NCBI RefSeq assembly: GCF_029946165.1
Contig: NZ_JAQSDZ010000005.1
Coordinates: 62,001 to 126,000, forward strand
DNA: 64,000 nt
Reading direction: 5' to 3'
Origin: Methylotenera sp.
Lineage (GTDB): Bacteria; Pseudomonadota; Gammaproteobacteria; Burkholderiales; Methylophilaceae
Each line of letters opens with the position of its first letter. Within the stretch, counting starts at the first letter, position 1. Positions 18,541-28,971 of this stretch are shown one piece after another. A program made the translations under genes and the position numbers. The notes below the pieces were generated by a model. The model did not search any database. It worked only from the letters and a program-made list of their open reading frames with translations, and was not told where the DNA came from.

Positions 18541-18611
18541 CGTCTGGCAAGGCGGAGGGGTGCGACGCTTAGTTTTCTAAGCGAGTATCCCGACAACGCC
18601 GCTAGGCGATA
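18541..18611. repeat. GC-rich structured intergenic element between iscS and iscU
   Basis: The 71-bp block contrasts with its AT-rich flanks. Its centre is the perfect hairpin CGCTTAG-TTTT-CTAAGCG (18566-18583). The flanks (ggcggaggggtgcg and cccgacaacgccgc) can pair partly around it. It looks like a dispersed repeat or a structured mRNA segment; no second copy is present in the window, so the class is unproven. Confidence 0.5.
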
Positions 18612-18624
18612 AAAGAGAAGCATT

Positions 18625-19878
18625 TTAGTGTGCTGCCCATTGCACTTTACTTATATCAATTCCGTCTTTAAACATTTCCCATAATGGGGATAATTCTCTT
18701 AATTTGCCAATTTTACTTTTCATTAACTCAATCGTGTAGTCCACATCTTCTTCAGTCGTGAAACGACCAATTGAGAAGCGAATTGAACTATGCGCTAACT
18801 CATCTGTACGACCTAAAGCACGCAATACATAACTTGGCTCTAAGCTGGCAGAGGTACAGGCAGAACCGCTTGAAACAGCAATACCCTTCACTGCCATAAT
18901 CAGAGACTCGCCTTCTACATAGTTGAAGCTAATATTCAAGTTATGTGGAACGCGGTGTTCTAAATCGCCATTCACGTAAACTTCTTCCATGCTTTCTAAG
19001 CCATGTAACAATTTATCGCGTAAACGGCGAATACGTGCGTTTTCTAAATCCATTTCTTCACGCGCAATTCTAAATGCTTCACCCATCCCAACGATTTGAT
19101 GCGTAGCCAACGTGCCAGAACGCATACCACGCTCGTGACCGCCGCCGTGCATTTGCGCTTCAATACGAATACGTGGTTTGCGACGCACATACAAAGCGCC
19201 AATGCCTTTAGGGCCGTAGGTTTTATGCGCACTAAAGCTCATTAAATCGACAGGTAGTTTTTCTAAATCAATATGTACTTTACCAGTGGCTTGCGCGGCA
19301 TCTACGTGAAAAATCACGCCATTTTCACGGCAGATATTACCGATTGCTACGATGTCTTGAATTACACCAATTTCATTGTTAACCAACATGACAGAGGCTA
19401 AAACCGTATCTGGGCGAATCGCCGCTTTAAATTTTTCTAAATCCACTAAGCCGTTTGGTTCTGGCTCTAAAAATGTGGCTTCAAAACCTTGGCGCTCAAG
19501 TTCACGAACTGGGTCAATCACCGCTTTATGTTCTGTGGCAACGGTAATAATATGTTTGCCTTTGCCGCTATAAAAATTGGCCGCACCTTTAATTGCAAGG
19601 TTGTTAGACTCAGTTGCACCTGATGTCCAAACGATTTCGCGTGGATCTGCACCCACTAATTTTGCTACTTCATCGCGTGCGTTTTCAACCGCTTTTTCAG
19701 CAGTCCACCCGTACGGATGGCTACGTGAAGCTGGGTTGCCAAAGTCTTCCGTGAGGTATGGAATCATTTTTGCAGCCACGCGCGGATCAACAGGCGTAGT
19801 AGCTGAGTAATCCAAATAAATTGGATGCATACTATCCTCTGCGTGTTTTGAAACTGGCATTTCTAGTGATGCTGACAT
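18625..19878 (-). CDS. iscS: Cysteine desulfurase IscS
   Basis: A PLP enzyme that removes sulfur from cysteine for Fe-S clusters and tRNA thiolation. The 417 residues contain the PLP lysine K219 ([10 protein letters not shown]) and the catalytic C341 on the flexible loop ([16 protein letters not shown]). The C-terminal tail is typical of IscS. It is 13 residues longer at the N-terminus than E. coli IscS. The second ATG (residue 17, before [12 protein letters not shown]) is an alternative start. AAGGA precedes the chosen start by about 10 bases. Confidence 0.97.
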   Translation of the reverse strand: MSASLEMPVSKHAEDSMHPIYLDYSATTPVDPRVAAKMIPYLTEDFGNPASRSHPYGWTAEKAVENARDEVAKLVGADPREIVWTSGATESNNLAIKGAANFYSGKGKHIITVATEHKAVIDPVRELERQGFEATFLEPEPNGLVDLEKFKAAIRPDTVLASVMLVNNEIGVIQDIVAIGNICRENGVIFHVDAAQATGKVHIDLEKLPVDLMSFSAHKTYGPKGIGALYVRRKPRIRIEAQMHGGGHERGMRSGTLATHQIVGMGEAFRIAREEMDLENARIRRLRDKLLHGLESMEEVYVNGDLEHRVPHNLNISFNYVEGESLIMAVKGIAVSSGSACTSASLEPSYVLRALGRTDELAHSSIRFSIGRFTTEEDVDYTIELMKSKIGKLRELSPLWEMFKDGIDISKVQWAAH

Positions 19879-19956
19879 TCTTTATTTATCCTTGCATTTT
19901 GTTAAATCGGTTGGATTTTGCAGGTCAGGAGAGAACCCCAATCTACAAAATCTTAA

Positions 19957-21111
19957 TTAAGCGGCTATCGCCGTCAATTGTTTTAATCTCAAAATTTCAT
20001 TTTTCAAAGTGGTTAAAAAACTCGCCACTTGTTCGGCTGTATTACTTGCGCCAAAACTAACTCTTACTGCACCACGCGCCACATCTGCTGTTACGCCCAT
20101 TGCCAAAAGTACATGGCTAGGTTCAGTGCTGTCGCTCGAGCAAGCTGAGCCGCTCGCAACCGCGTAGCCTTTACGATCTAAAGCCATGACCAGTGTTTCA
20201 CCTTCAATATTGTCAATGGCAAAAAAACTGGTATTCGGTATGCGCGTTACCTGTTTGCTAAAAATGCTAGCGTTTAATGCTTGTAAACCTTGCTCAAGTT
20301 GATTGCGCAATGATGATGTGTGTGCCGCAAAATTTGTCCGATTACTTACGGCTAACTCACAAGCTGCGCCAAAACCAATAATTGCTGCAACGTTTTCTGT
20401 GCCGCTGCGTAAACCTTTTTCTTGCCCACCGCCATGCAATAATGGCTGTATATCCAATTTTTTATCTACAATTAGCGCTGCCGCACCTTGTGGGCCATGA
20501 ATCTTATGACTGGAAATAGTCATCGCGTTTACATTCAAATCTGCAAAATTCAGATCAATTTTTCCCAGTGCTTGCACCGCATCTGTATGCATGAACGCGC
20601 CTGCACTTCGAGCCGCCTCAGTAATAGTTCCAAGTTCTTGTATCACACCTGTTTCATTGTTTGCCAACATGACTGAAACTAAGCCAGTTGGTGTGTTTAA
20701 CTGCGATTTAAAACCTTCTAAATCTACTTTTCCGTTTGCATCAACAACAATTTTTTGACTCATATAACCATGTTGTTGTATCGCGATTGCAGGTCGGGTC
20801 ACACATGGATGCTCAATTACGCTAGTTAAAATTTGTCGCGCAATTGTTGCTGGTTTAATTGCTGCAATGCCTTTTATAGCAAAATTATTGGCTTCTGTAC
20901 CACATGAAGTAAATACTACTTGCGAGGTATAAGCACCGCAAGCTTCAGCTACTTGAGTTCTTGCATGTTCTACAGCATCGCGGGCTGAGCGACCAAAGAC
21001 ATGACGGCTGGTTGGGTTGCCTGCTTGGCTTGTCATCCAAGGTAACATGGCTTCTAATACGCGGCTATCAAGCGCAGTCGTCGCATTATGATCAAAATAG
21101 ATGTGTGCCAT
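19957..21111 (-). CDS. Second cysteine desulfurase (IscS/NifS-like)
   Basis: A second group I PLP-dependent desulfurase placed between iscR and iscS. The 384 residues have K203 (SSHKIHGPQG) as the PLP lysine and C324 (ASGSACSSDSTEPSHVL) as the catalytic cysteine; all expected motifs are intact (HTDAVQALG, GGGQEKGLRSGTEN). It is clearly diverged from the iscS next to it and lacks the long IscS tail. It may be a NifS-like enzyme with a different sulfur acceptor; which one cannot be told from sequence. Confidence 0.93.
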   Translation of the reverse strand: MAHIYFDHNATTALDSRVLEAMLPWMTSQAGNPTSRHVFGRSARDAVEHARTQVAEACGAYTSQVVFTSCGTEANNFAIKGIAAIKPATIARQILTSVIEHPCVTRPAIAIQQHGYMSQKIVVDANGKVDLEGFKSQLNTPTGLVSVMLANNETGVIQELGTITEAARSAGAFMHTDAVQALGKIDLNFADLNVNAMTISSHKIHGPQGAAALIVDKKLDIQPLLHGGGQEKGLRSGTENVAAIIGFGAACELAVSNRTNFAAHTSSLRNQLEQGLQALNASIFSKQVTRIPNTSFFAIDNIEGETLVMALDRKGYAVASGSACSSDSTEPSHVLLAMGVTADVARGAVRVSFGASNTAEQVASFLTTLKNEILRLKQLTAIAA

Positions 21112-21129
21112 GACTCAATATCGCTAGTA

Positions 21130-21663
21130 TTAAGCGCTTACCGCCTCGACAGTAGAGCCTTTATTGTTGCATGCATTGTTTGAGCGTGGCGTAATGGTGA
21201 CTTTTTTATCTGATGTCTGTGAAGCAACCATGTCAGCCAGACTTACTCCAGCAAGGTAATCTAAAATTTTAGTGTTTAACGTAGACCATAAGTCATGCGT
21301 CATGCAGCGACCTTCATCCTTACAGTTTTCATGACCGCCGCAATGCGTAGCATCTATTTGTTCATCTACTGCATTGATAATTTCAGCTACTGAAATATCC
21401 GCATAGTTTTTCGCTAGCTTGTAACCGCCACCAGGCCCGCGAACACTGTTTACTAAGCCTTGGCGACGCAAGCGGCTGAATAGCTGCTCTAAGTATGATA
21501 GGGAAATGCTTTGACGCTCACTAATGCCCGCCAATGTCACGGGTTTAATATCGATTGTCTGGCTACTACCCTCAAGCTGATTCTCGCTACTGGCTAGCGC
21601 CTCATGCAAGGCTAAATCTAGCATTGCAGTCACAGCAAAACGGCCTTTTGTTGTAAGTTTCAT
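21130..21663 (-). CDS. iscR: Fe-S-sensing transcription regulator IscR
   Basis: An Rrf2-family regulator that represses the isc operon when it carries a [2Fe-2S] cluster. The 177 residues include the winged helix ([20 protein letters not shown] ... [26 protein letters not shown]) and cluster ligands C108, C114, C120 and H123. It leads the isc transcript, and an IscR-type operator overlaps its promoter. Confidence 0.97.
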   Translation of the reverse strand: MKLTTKGRFAVTAMLDLALHEALASSENQLEGSSQTIDIKPVTLAGISERQSISLSYLEQLFSRLRRQGLVNSVRGPGGGYKLAKNYADISVAEIINAVDEQIDATHCGGHENCKDEGRCMTHDLWSTLNTKILDYLAGVSLADMVASQTSDKKVTITPRSNNACNNKGSTVEAVSA

Positions 21664-21693
21664 TAGTTAATAGCACCTATATAATTACAGGTA

Positions 21694-21726
21694 ATTTTAT
21701 AATACTTGATAACTTTAGTCAACTAT
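21694..21726 (-). promoter_or_regulatory. isc promoter with IscR type-1 operator
   Basis: Bases 21702-21726 read on the minus strand match the IscR type-1 consensus ATASYYGACTRWWWYAGTCRRSTAT at 22 of 25 positions. The operator contains the -35 TTGACT (21717-21722); a 17-bp spacer separates it from the -10 TAAAAT (21694-21699). Holo-IscR bound here would block RNA polymerase, giving the usual feedback. Confidence 0.88.
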
Positions 21727-21869
21727 TAACCCGTTTAAGTTCACTCGGTCTAACTATTCCAATAAGCGCTAATTAACGGAGTGGATTTTTACCTAATTAA
21801 TGACGAGCTTGCGTTTCTTAGGGATTTCTCAAAATTAGTTAATTAACAGTTTTTTGGTGTCTTTGTTTT

Positions 21870-22616
21870 TTATGGCTGTTTAACATCAAATGCCGTAGCA
21901 ATTTTAGTGTCAATAGTTTCGTCGATACTGAGAGCTTTTATTTGAGTTGTTAACTCAGCCAATTTAGCATCCTGTTGTGCGCTGTGTTCAAGAAGTGTTT
22001 GGAGCGCTTTAGACATAGCCTCATGATTGAACTTATCGTTATCGTCTATTACTGCATAAGCCGTAAAGCTGGCAATATGCTTAGAATCGTCTTTACTGGC
22101 TTTTTCTTCCTCTAAGATTCTTGCAGGTATACCTACAGCAGTCGCATTAGCAGGCACATTCTTAACAACCACCGCATTTGAGCCGATTTTTGCACCAGCA
22201 CCAACGGTAATCGGGCCGAGTACTTTTGCGCCAGCACCAATCACCACGCCACTTTCAAGCGTGGGATGGCGTTTACCCTTATTCCAAGAAGTGCCACCTA
22301 ATGTTACACCATGGTAAAGCGTGCAATCATCACCAATTACCGCTGTTTCGCCAACGACTACGCCCATGCCGTGGTCAATAAATAAACGACGACCAATAGT
22401 GGCACCCGGGTGAATTTCGATGCCTGTGAGCCAGCGGGCTAGGTGTGAGTTGAAACGTGCTAGCCAGTAAAGTTGCTTTTTCCAAAGCCAATGCGATAAG
22501 CGGTACATGAGTAAAGCATGTACGCCAGGATAAGTGGTGAGTATTTCCCAGTGGGTGCGCGCCGCAGGGTCGCGCTCGAACACAATGGAGATGTCTTCTT
22601 TTAAGTGATTAAACAT
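21870..22616 (-). CDS. cysE: Serine O-acetyltransferase
   Basis: Makes O-acetylserine from serine and acetyl-CoA, the first step of cysteine synthesis and hence of sulfur supply to the desulfurases. The 248 residues have an N-terminal helical part ([22 protein letters not shown]) and a left-handed beta-helix with hexapeptide repeats ([37 protein letters not shown]). It is the shorter EpsC/NifP-like form with a long, less conserved tail (about 175-248). It lies just upstream of iscR in the same direction, but iscR has its own promoter. Confidence 0.95.
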   Translation of the reverse strand: MFNHLKEDISIVFERDPAARTHWEILTTYPGVHALLMYRLSHWLWKKQLYWLARFNSHLARWLTGIEIHPGATIGRRLFIDHGMGVVVGETAVIGDDCTLYHGVTLGGTSWNKGKRHPTLESGVVIGAGAKVLGPITVGAGAKIGSNAVVVKNVPANATAVGIPARILEEEKASKDDSKHIASFTAYAVIDDNDKFNHEAMSKALQTLLEHSAQQDAKLAELTTQIKALSIDETIDTKIATAFDVKQP

Positions 22617-22706
22617 GGCGATATTATGCCATAACTTGCAATGTCGAATGTTTTTTAAAGCTATTAATAGGGCGGTTTTATTGGTAAGTATTTGATAAAG
22701 TATTTA

Positions 22707-23480
22707 TTAATACTTAGTATGCTTTTTCGGTTCTATCGTTAGTGTGAGTATGCCCCTAAGCAAATTCACTTCTTCTTTTTCTAACTTGGCGCGGGCATAA
22801 ATGCGACGTATGCGCTCGCTGAGTTTTTTTGGCGCATTAGGATTAAGATAGCCAATTATTATGAGCGTATCTTCTAAATGCGCATACAAGCCTTCCAATG
22901 CCTCATTGGTGGCGTATTCGGTTGGCTTGGCGTCATCAAGTTTACCTTCAAGCACCGCCATGCGCATTTCGTAACACATCACTTGAACTGCGGCGGCAAG
23001 ATTAAGTGATGAATATTCAGGATTGGCTGGAATCATGGCAAGCAACTGGCAGCAATCTAATTCCGCATTCGAAAGACCGCTCATTTCTGTGCCAAAAACC
23101 AAAGCGATAGGCTGAGAAGCAGCTATTCTACTGCCTCGCAGGGCAGCCTCACGCACATTGACTAGCTCATGTGAAATTTGACGTTTTCGCGCACTCATAC
23201 CGATAGCTAACACGCAACCTTGCAGTGCTTCGCTTAATGTTTCAGTGACGATTGCATTTTCAAGTAAATCTGCGGCACCTGTTGAAAGGGCTGTAGCATG
23301 GGCATCAGGGAACTTATCTGGTTTTACCAAGTATAAATGTTTTAGTCCCATGGTTTTCATGGCGCGTGCGGCGGAGCCAATATTGCCAGGATGGCTTGTT
23401 TGGCATAACACTACGCGGATGTTATTCAAGATTCCAGCGTTCGCTGAATCTGTAATGATTGTGTCTAATTTTACTGTCAT
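22707..23480 (-). CDS. trmJ: tRNA (cytidine/uridine-2'-O-)-methyltransferase TrmJ
   Basis: A SPOUT-class methyltransferase that 2'-O-methylates position 32 in the anticodon loop of tRNAs. The 257 residues have the N-terminal RVVLCQTSHPGNIGSAARAMKTMGL motif and the trefoil-knot motifs ALVFGTEMSGLSNAEL and SSLNLAAAVQVMCYEM. The C-terminal extension is typical of TrmJ. It neighbours cysE and iscR, an arrangement common in beta- and gammaproteobacteria. Confidence 0.93.
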   Translation of the reverse strand: MTVKLDTIITDSANAGILNNIRVVLCQTSHPGNIGSAARAMKTMGLKHLYLVKPDKFPDAHATALSTGAADLLENAIVTETLSEALQGCVLAIGMSARKRQISHELVNVREAALRGSRIAASQPIALVFGTEMSGLSNAELDCCQLLAMIPANPEYSSLNLAAAVQVMCYEMRMAVLEGKLDDAKPTEYATNEALEGLYAHLEDTLIIIGYLNPNAPKKLSERIRRIYARAKLEKEEVNLLRGILTLTIEPKKHTKY

Positions 23481-23673
23481 GAAATATCACCATTAAAGCG
23501 ATATTTTATCATTCTAAACTCTGCACTTAATGGATTTTGAACATTTAAATCTTTTAGTAGGTCAAGATTCGTGATTCAAGCTTAAATAGCAAAAAGCCTT
23601 TCATAAATTAAATTGTTTAAAAGTTAAAGGTATACTGGGACATGGTTCATGCAAAATATTTAGTGATAAGACA

Positions 23674-24720
23674 ATGAAGAAGCTTATTACTTTATTAAGT
23701 CTAGCGATGGTTCTGTTTTCAAATGCCCTGTTCGTTAATAAGGCATTTGCAGACTCATTGCTTAGGGCAAATAATGTGGCGGTTGTCGTCAACACTGCTA
23801 ATACTAATAGTGTCGCAATCGGACAGTATTATATAAAAGCACGAGGTATTCCATCAAGCAACCTCATTCAAGTCAATATTCCGGGAAATCCAAAGAAGCT
23901 AACGGTCGAGCAGTTTAATCAACTCAAACAATCAATTGATGAAAAACTGAAACCAGAGATGCAAGTCATCTTACTGGTTTGGACTGCGCCGTATGCGGTG
24001 GAGTGCAATGCCATTACCTCTGCACTGACTTTAGGTTTCGATGCGCAACAGTGTAAAAAAACTTGTGACCCTGGCAAAATGAGTCCTTATTTTGATAGTG
24101 TAACGACTCAGCCAATTGATGCGGGTTTGAAGCTGTCGATGTTAATGCCAACGGAGTCGGTAGATGAGGCAAAGGCATTAATTGATCGTGGCGTATTAAG
24201 TGGATTTGTGATGAATGAAGCAAGTGCTTATTATTTAAAAACCTCTGATAAGCAGCGTAGTTCAAGAGCTCGATTCTTTCCAAAATCAATGCATATTCCT
24301 GAAAGAAAACTCCAGATACAAACTTTGCAACTGGATGCTATCGAAAATATGAAAGACATCATGGTGTACGAAACGGGTCTGGCGCATGTGCCGAAGCTGG
24401 ATACATTAACTTTTATGCCAGGTGCGCTTGCTGACCATTTGACTTCAGTTGGCGGAGACTTGCTCGGAACCAATCAAATGAGTAGCTTGAAATGGCTGCA
24501 AGCAGGGGCTACGGCTAGCTTTGGCACAGTGTCCGAGCCTTGCAATTATTGGCAAAAATTTCCTAATCCAAGCGTGCTGCTAGGGCATTATCTTTCAGGT
24601 GAAACTGCCGTGGAAGCGTATTGGAAAAGTGTTGCATGGCCAGCACAGGGTTTGTTTATCGGCGAGCCGTTAGCTAGTCCTTACTGCAGCACATGCAGAA
24701 TTTTGCAGTATGTTCAGTAA
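23674..24720 (+). CDS. TIGR03790-like exported protein of unknown function
   Basis: A 348-residue protein with a Sec signal peptide (about 1-26, ending AFA). It resembles the TIGR03790 family: NVAVVVNTANTNSVAIGQYY and IKARGIPSSNLIQVNIP near the start, and a conserved C-terminal block GATASFGTVSEPCNYWQKFP and YLSGETAVEAYWKSVAWPAQ. Eight cysteines after the signal suggest disulfides. The fold in the C-terminal part is vaguely peptidase-like, but no function is established. It stands alone between trmJ (divergent) and the rhomboid gene. Confidence 0.75.
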   Translation: MKKLITLLSLAMVLFSNALFVNKAFADSLLRANNVAVVVNTANTNSVAIGQYYIKARGIPSSNLIQVNIPGNPKKLTVEQFNQLKQSIDEKLKPEMQVILLVWTAPYAVECNAITSALTLGFDAQQCKKTCDPGKMSPYFDSVTTQPIDAGLKLSMLMPTESVDEAKALIDRGVLSGFVMNEASAYYLKTSDKQRSSRARFFPKSMHIPERKLQIQTLQLDAIENMKDIMVYETGLAHVPKLDTLTFMPGALADHLTSVGGDLLGTNQMSSLKWLQAGATASFGTVSEPCNYWQKFPNPSVLLGHYLSGETAVEAYWKSVAWPAQGLFIGEPLASPYCSTCRILQYVQ

Positions 24721-24796
24721 ACTTTGCGTTTATGAATAATGCGTATATTTAAATCATTAGAATTAGACTCATAGTTTCCTAGTAACCATTTAGCAC

Positions 24797-25837
24797 ATGC
24801 AACCACTTCACTTATCCTTAAAAACTCGTGTACCCCAAGTCGCTATTACCAAGCTAATTATTGCGGCTAATATTCTTGTTTTTGCAGCGATGTTATTAAA
24901 TGGAGCAGGTATTTGGCATTCGCCCAATGCTATTCAGTTGGCTTGGGGCGCTAATTTTGGTCCCGCAACGCAAGATGGCGAATGGTGGCGTTTGGGTACG
25001 GCGATGTTCTTGCATTTTGGCGTCATTCATTTACTGATAAATGTTTGGTCTCTGTGGGATGCAGGGCAATTGGTTGAACGCATGTACGGGCATCTTCGGT
25101 TTGCGTGCATCTATATGCTCAGTGGCTTATCTGGCAACTTGGTGTCGCTTGTTATTCAAGGTGATTCCGCAGTATCTGGCGGTGCGTCAGGCGCTATTTT
25201 TGGCGTTTACGGTGCGCTACTGACTTTTCTTTGGCTTGAACGAAAATCGCTGACGAGGCATGAATTCCGCTGGTTGTTCTGGGGCGCTTCAGTGTTTTCT
25301 GTTGCAACCATCATCTTTGGTTTTATTGTGCCAGGGATTGATAATTCTGCCCACATAGGCGGATTTTTGACGGGTATTTTAAGTAGTATCGTGTTCTCAC
25401 AATCCTTCGAAGTTAAGACTATTGCACGCAATACTAGGTTATTAGCCGGCGGTGCTATTGTGTTGGCCTTTGTGATTTTAGTAATAAATATTCCAACGCC
25501 TAAGTATCGTTGGAGTGATGAATTGCTCGTGCGTAAGAAAGTAGACGAGTTCTTATTAAAAGATCAGGCCATTAATCGTTCTTGGTTACAAATTATGCAT
25601 GAAGGCAATAATGGTGAAGCCACGTTTGATTCTTTAGCCGAGCATATAGATGAAGCTATTAGCGAACCCTACGAACAAAGTTTTGAGCAATTATCACAAT
25701 TACCTAATGACCCCGCATTACCTTCCGCGGCTAAACTTCAAAACCTATTGCAGTATGTGGAAAAAAGAAAGTCTGAATCACAAGTGCTAGCCGATAAAAT
25801 ACGAAGTAAACCGATTATGCAATTGCCCCCGCCTTAA
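24797..25837 (+). CDS. Rhomboid-family intramembrane serine protease
   Basis: A membrane protease that cleaves substrates within or near the bilayer. Of 346 residues, the first about 240 form the rhomboid core: HFGVIHLLINVWSLW with conserved N82, SGGASGAIFG with catalytic S131, and NSAHIGGFLTG with catalytic H186. The last 110 residues are soluble and helical with no recognised domain. Six to seven hydrophobic helices are visible. No substrate is suggested by the neighbours. Confidence 0.9.
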   Translation: MQPLHLSLKTRVPQVAITKLIIAANILVFAAMLLNGAGIWHSPNAIQLAWGANFGPATQDGEWWRLGTAMFLHFGVIHLLINVWSLWDAGQLVERMYGHLRFACIYMLSGLSGNLVSLVIQGDSAVSGGASGAIFGVYGALLTFLWLERKSLTRHEFRWLFWGASVFSVATIIFGFIVPGIDNSAHIGGFLTGILSSIVFSQSFEVKTIARNTRLLAGGAIVLAFVILVINIPTPKYRWSDELLVRKKVDEFLLKDQAINRSWLQIMHEGNNGEATFDSLAEHIDEAISEPYEQSFEQLSQLPNDPALPSAAKLQNLLQYVEKRKSESQVLADKIRSKPIMQLPPP

Positions 25838-26086
25838 AGTTTAGGTTTATATCCAAGCTTTAATCTTGCTCACGTCAACATTAATCATAGAAATCGCTGA
25901 GCAAGTGAATGCTTAACATGTTGATTGGTGAATAAGCGAAAAAGTATTAAAATGCTGACTTATCAGTTCTTTAACATGACTTTAAGCTTAAGTCATTGAA
26001 ATTTATTTATGACTAAGCTACATTTAGCCTAAATCCTATCCAAAACAGGTTAAAGCAACAGACTACCAACAAAGATTCGAGAAAAT

Positions 26087-26893
26087 ATGCATCCTATGTT
26101 ATCCAATGCAGTGAAAGCTGCACGCCGCGCTGGCAATATTATTACACGTGCCTCTGAAGACGTAGGCTCACTAAAAATTCAAACCAAAACTTACAATGAT
26201 TTTGTCACTGAAGTAGATAAAGCCGCAGAAAACGCTATTATCGACATGCTGAAAGATTTGTATCCTACGCATGGTTTTTTAGGTGAAGAGAGCGGTGAAT
26301 CGAATTCTGAGTCTGATTTCATTTGGATTATTGATCCTTTAGATGGCACCACCAACTTTTTACATGGCATGCCGCAGTATTGCATCTCAATCGCTTTGCA
26401 AGAGCGTGGCGTATTAACACACGCTGTGGTGTATGACCCAAATCGCAACGACTTATTTACAGCAACCAAAGGTCGTGGCGCGTTCTTAAATGACAAGCGC
26501 ATTCGCGTATCTCAGCGTACTAAACTGCAAGATACCATTATCGGTACTGGTTTCCCTTTCCGTGATTTCACCCATCTAGATACTTACATGGATATGTTGA
26601 AAGACATGATTAAGAAAACCACAGGTATTCGTCGCCCTGGTTCAGCTGCATTAGATTTAGCCTACGTGGCAGTCGGTTGGTATGATGGTTTTTGGGAAAT
26701 TGATCTGTCACCTTGGGATATCGCCGCTGGTGGTTTAATCGTGCAAGAAGCTGGCGGTATTGTAGGCGATTTTGAGGGTAATGAATCATGGCTTAAAACG
26801 GGCAATATCGTTGCGGCTAACCCAAAAGTATTCTCACAAATGTTGCAAACTTTAAGTCCACATTTAACAGATGACTTGAAAACGCCTAAATAA
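26087..26893 (+). CDS. suhB: Inositol monophosphatase family protein SuhB
   Basis: A lithium-sensitive-type inositol-1-phosphatase that in enterobacteria also joins rRNA antitermination complexes. The 268 residues contain the metal-binding motifs [20 protein letters not shown] and [15 protein letters not shown]. The length fits SuhB rather than CysQ. It is followed 2 bp later by the Gcr-like gene, so the two may be cotranscribed. Confidence 0.95.
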   Translation: MHPMLSNAVKAARRAGNIITRASEDVGSLKIQTKTYNDFVTEVDKAAENAIIDMLKDLYPTHGFLGEESGESNSESDFIWIIDPLDGTTNFLHGMPQYCISIALQERGVLTHAVVYDPNRNDLFTATKGRGAFLNDKRIRVSQRTKLQDTIIGTGFPFRDFTHLDTYMDMLKDMIKKTTGIRRPGSAALDLAYVAVGWYDGFWEIDLSPWDIAAGGLIVQEAGGIVGDFEGNESWLKTGNIVAANPKVFSQMLQTLSPHLTDDLKTPK

Positions 26894-26895
26894 AA

Positions 26896-28971
26896 ATGAT
26901 AGAAAACGTGTTCGAGCGGCATATAAACGAATCTGTTTATTCGCCGCAATCAACCGCTAAGTTTATTGCAAGATTAATCGCTGAAATAAGGCCGCCAAAA
27001 CCACATCAGGTGGAAGCTGCTATTAAAGCGATTCAAGCACTTTGCTATTTGCTCAATAGTCATCCTGAAAAAGCGAGTCAGTTGCGTGAGGCGATCTTAA
27101 GACTATTAAGTGAACATAAACCCATTTCCTTGTTCTTGGTGTCTCGTCATTCTGCATTTTCAGGCTTTTTTACTGAAATGCGAAGGCGGATAGGGCATAA
27201 ACTTTTACCGGAAGCCGTCGACGAAACATATCTGCTAGATTTATTCGCATGTTTTTTCACTAAAACTAGCGACGAGATATGGGTTCAGGCTGTCCCTAAT
27301 GAGGTTTGGGAAAAACTGATTATTGCCATAGGCTTCGATGAGCCGACTAATCTAGTTACACAGCCTATCATTGAATCTTGCAGGCAGAATTTTCTGGCGG
27401 CGACGCAAGTACTTTCCTACCGAATAGCGGCACTGGGCTTAGAGCCTGAGTTGCTTCGCAACCACCCTGAACTTGAACAACACACTTCACCTTTTATTGC
27501 GCAACAAATAGAATTAGCTAAGTTTTTAGCCTCACCAGAAGCTAATACTGATGAGTTGAATTCAAAAAGTAACGACACTGATATTAAGCATATTTTAGTG
27601 ATGTTAAATCAGTGTAGTGAAGTGGTCATGAAAATTCGCCGTAATAGTGCAGTCATTGGCACCAGTATACAGCTCACTTTTATGTTGCAAGGCATGGCAC
27701 AACAAGTCACTAGGCTTGAAATGCTGTTAGAAATTCTTGACCATATAAGCATTAATGAAAAGGCAATTCAACAAGAAGTTATTGATAACGTTGCTGGCTC
27801 CAATGCGAATTTAAAAATCATAAAACTTTTTAAAGAATTGGTTTATAGCGAGTGCCATAAAAACGATGTAAGTGAACACTTGCGTGAGAACATGGAAGTG
27901 ATGGCGCTACGTGTCACTGAAAATGCAAGTCGCGCAGGAGAGCATTACATCACAGGTAATCGTAAAGAATATTATGCATTAATGCGCTCTGCCATGGGCG
28001 CGGGGGTGATTATCGCTTTTATGTCGATGATTAAGATATTACTGGCTAAACAACATATGGCACCGCTCACCGAGGCTATTTTGTTTAGTTTAAATTATGG
28101 CTTAGGTTTTATTTTAATACACATATTACATTTTACTGTAGCGACTAAGCAGCCAGCCATGACGGCGGCGGCAATTGCCGCAAGCATTGATGCGACTGAT
28201 AGCAAGTCTAAGGAGATGGATAATTTAGTGGCGATGATTGCAAACACTATGCGCAGCCAAATTGTCGCAATTTTAGGTAATGTTGTGTTGGTTATTCCCA
28301 TCGCGATATTGATTGGTTGGGGTGTGCTGCACTTTACAGGGCAACATTTCATAACGGTAGAAAAAGCAAATATTCTAATAGCAGATATCGATCCTATCCG
28401 TAGTGGTTCTTTATTTTATGCTGCAGTGGCGGGCATTTGTTTGTTTTTATCAGGCTTGATTGCGGGTTATCACGACAACTTGGCGATTTATAACAAAATT
28501 CCTCAGCGCTTACGTGCTGTCGCTGGTTTGCAAAAAATATTAGGTATTGCGCGCCTTAATCGCGTGGCCAACTATGTGGAAAACAATTTAGGTGCGTTGG
28601 CAGGTAACTTTTATTTTGGTTGTTTATTAGGCGGAATGACCGCGATAGGGGTGCTATTTGGTTTGCCGTTTGATATTAGGCATATTACTTTTTCATCGGC
28701 GTATGCTGGGTATTCCGCGGTTGCATTAGACTTTATGTTAAGTTGGCAAGCTGTCGCTTATATTGCATTGAGCTTGGCGTTAATCGGCTTTGTAAATCTT
28801 GCCGTAAGTTTTAGCTTGGCGCTTTATGTGGCTATGAAGTCGCGCAAGGTTCGCTTTAAACAATGGCGATTATTGCTCGGTAATTTAGCAACAAGATTAA
28901 ACCAGCATCCAGGTGAGTTTATTTTCCCACCTAAAAAATCGACTGATAAAATTACAGTTAATCATGAGTAA
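26896..28971 (+). CDS. Gcr-type 'site-specific recombinase' family membrane protein
   Basis: A 691-residue protein matching the betaproteobacterial family labelled site-specific recombinase (Gcr). The N-terminal half is soluble and helical; from about residue 365 there are seven or so hydrophobic segments ([55 protein letters not shown]). No tyrosine or serine recombinase active site is visible, so the family name is probably misleading and the protein looks like an inner-membrane protein of unknown role. It sits between suhB and mutS and overlaps mutS by 8 bp. Confidence 0.75.
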   Translation: MIENVFERHINESVYSPQSTAKFIARLIAEIRPPKPHQVEAAIKAIQALCYLLNSHPEKASQLREAILRLLSEHKPISLFLVSRHSAFSGFFTEMRRRIGHKLLPEAVDETYLLDLFACFFTKTSDEIWVQAVPNEVWEKLIIAIGFDEPTNLVTQPIIESCRQNFLAATQVLSYRIAALGLEPELLRNHPELEQHTSPFIAQQIELAKFLASPEANTDELNSKSNDTDIKHILVMLNQCSEVVMKIRRNSAVIGTSIQLTFMLQGMAQQVTRLEMLLEILDHISINEKAIQQEVIDNVAGSNANLKIIKLFKELVYSECHKNDVSEHLRENMEVMALRVTENASRAGEHYITGNRKEYYALMRSAMGAGVIIAFMSMIKILLAKQHMAPLTEAILFSLNYGLGFILIHILHFTVATKQPAMTAAAIAASIDATDSKSKEMDNLVAMIANTMRSQIVAILGNVVLVIPIAILIGWGVLHFTGQHFITVEKANILIADIDPIRSGSLFYAAVAGICLFLSGLIAGYHDNLAIYNKIPQRLRAVAGLQKILGIARLNRVANYVENNLGALAGNFYFGCLLGGMTAIGVLFGLPFDIRHITFSSAYAGYSAVALDFMLSWQAVAYIALSLALIGFVNLAVSFSLALYVAMKSRKVRFKQWRLLLGNLATRLNQHPGEFIFPPKKSTDKITVNHE

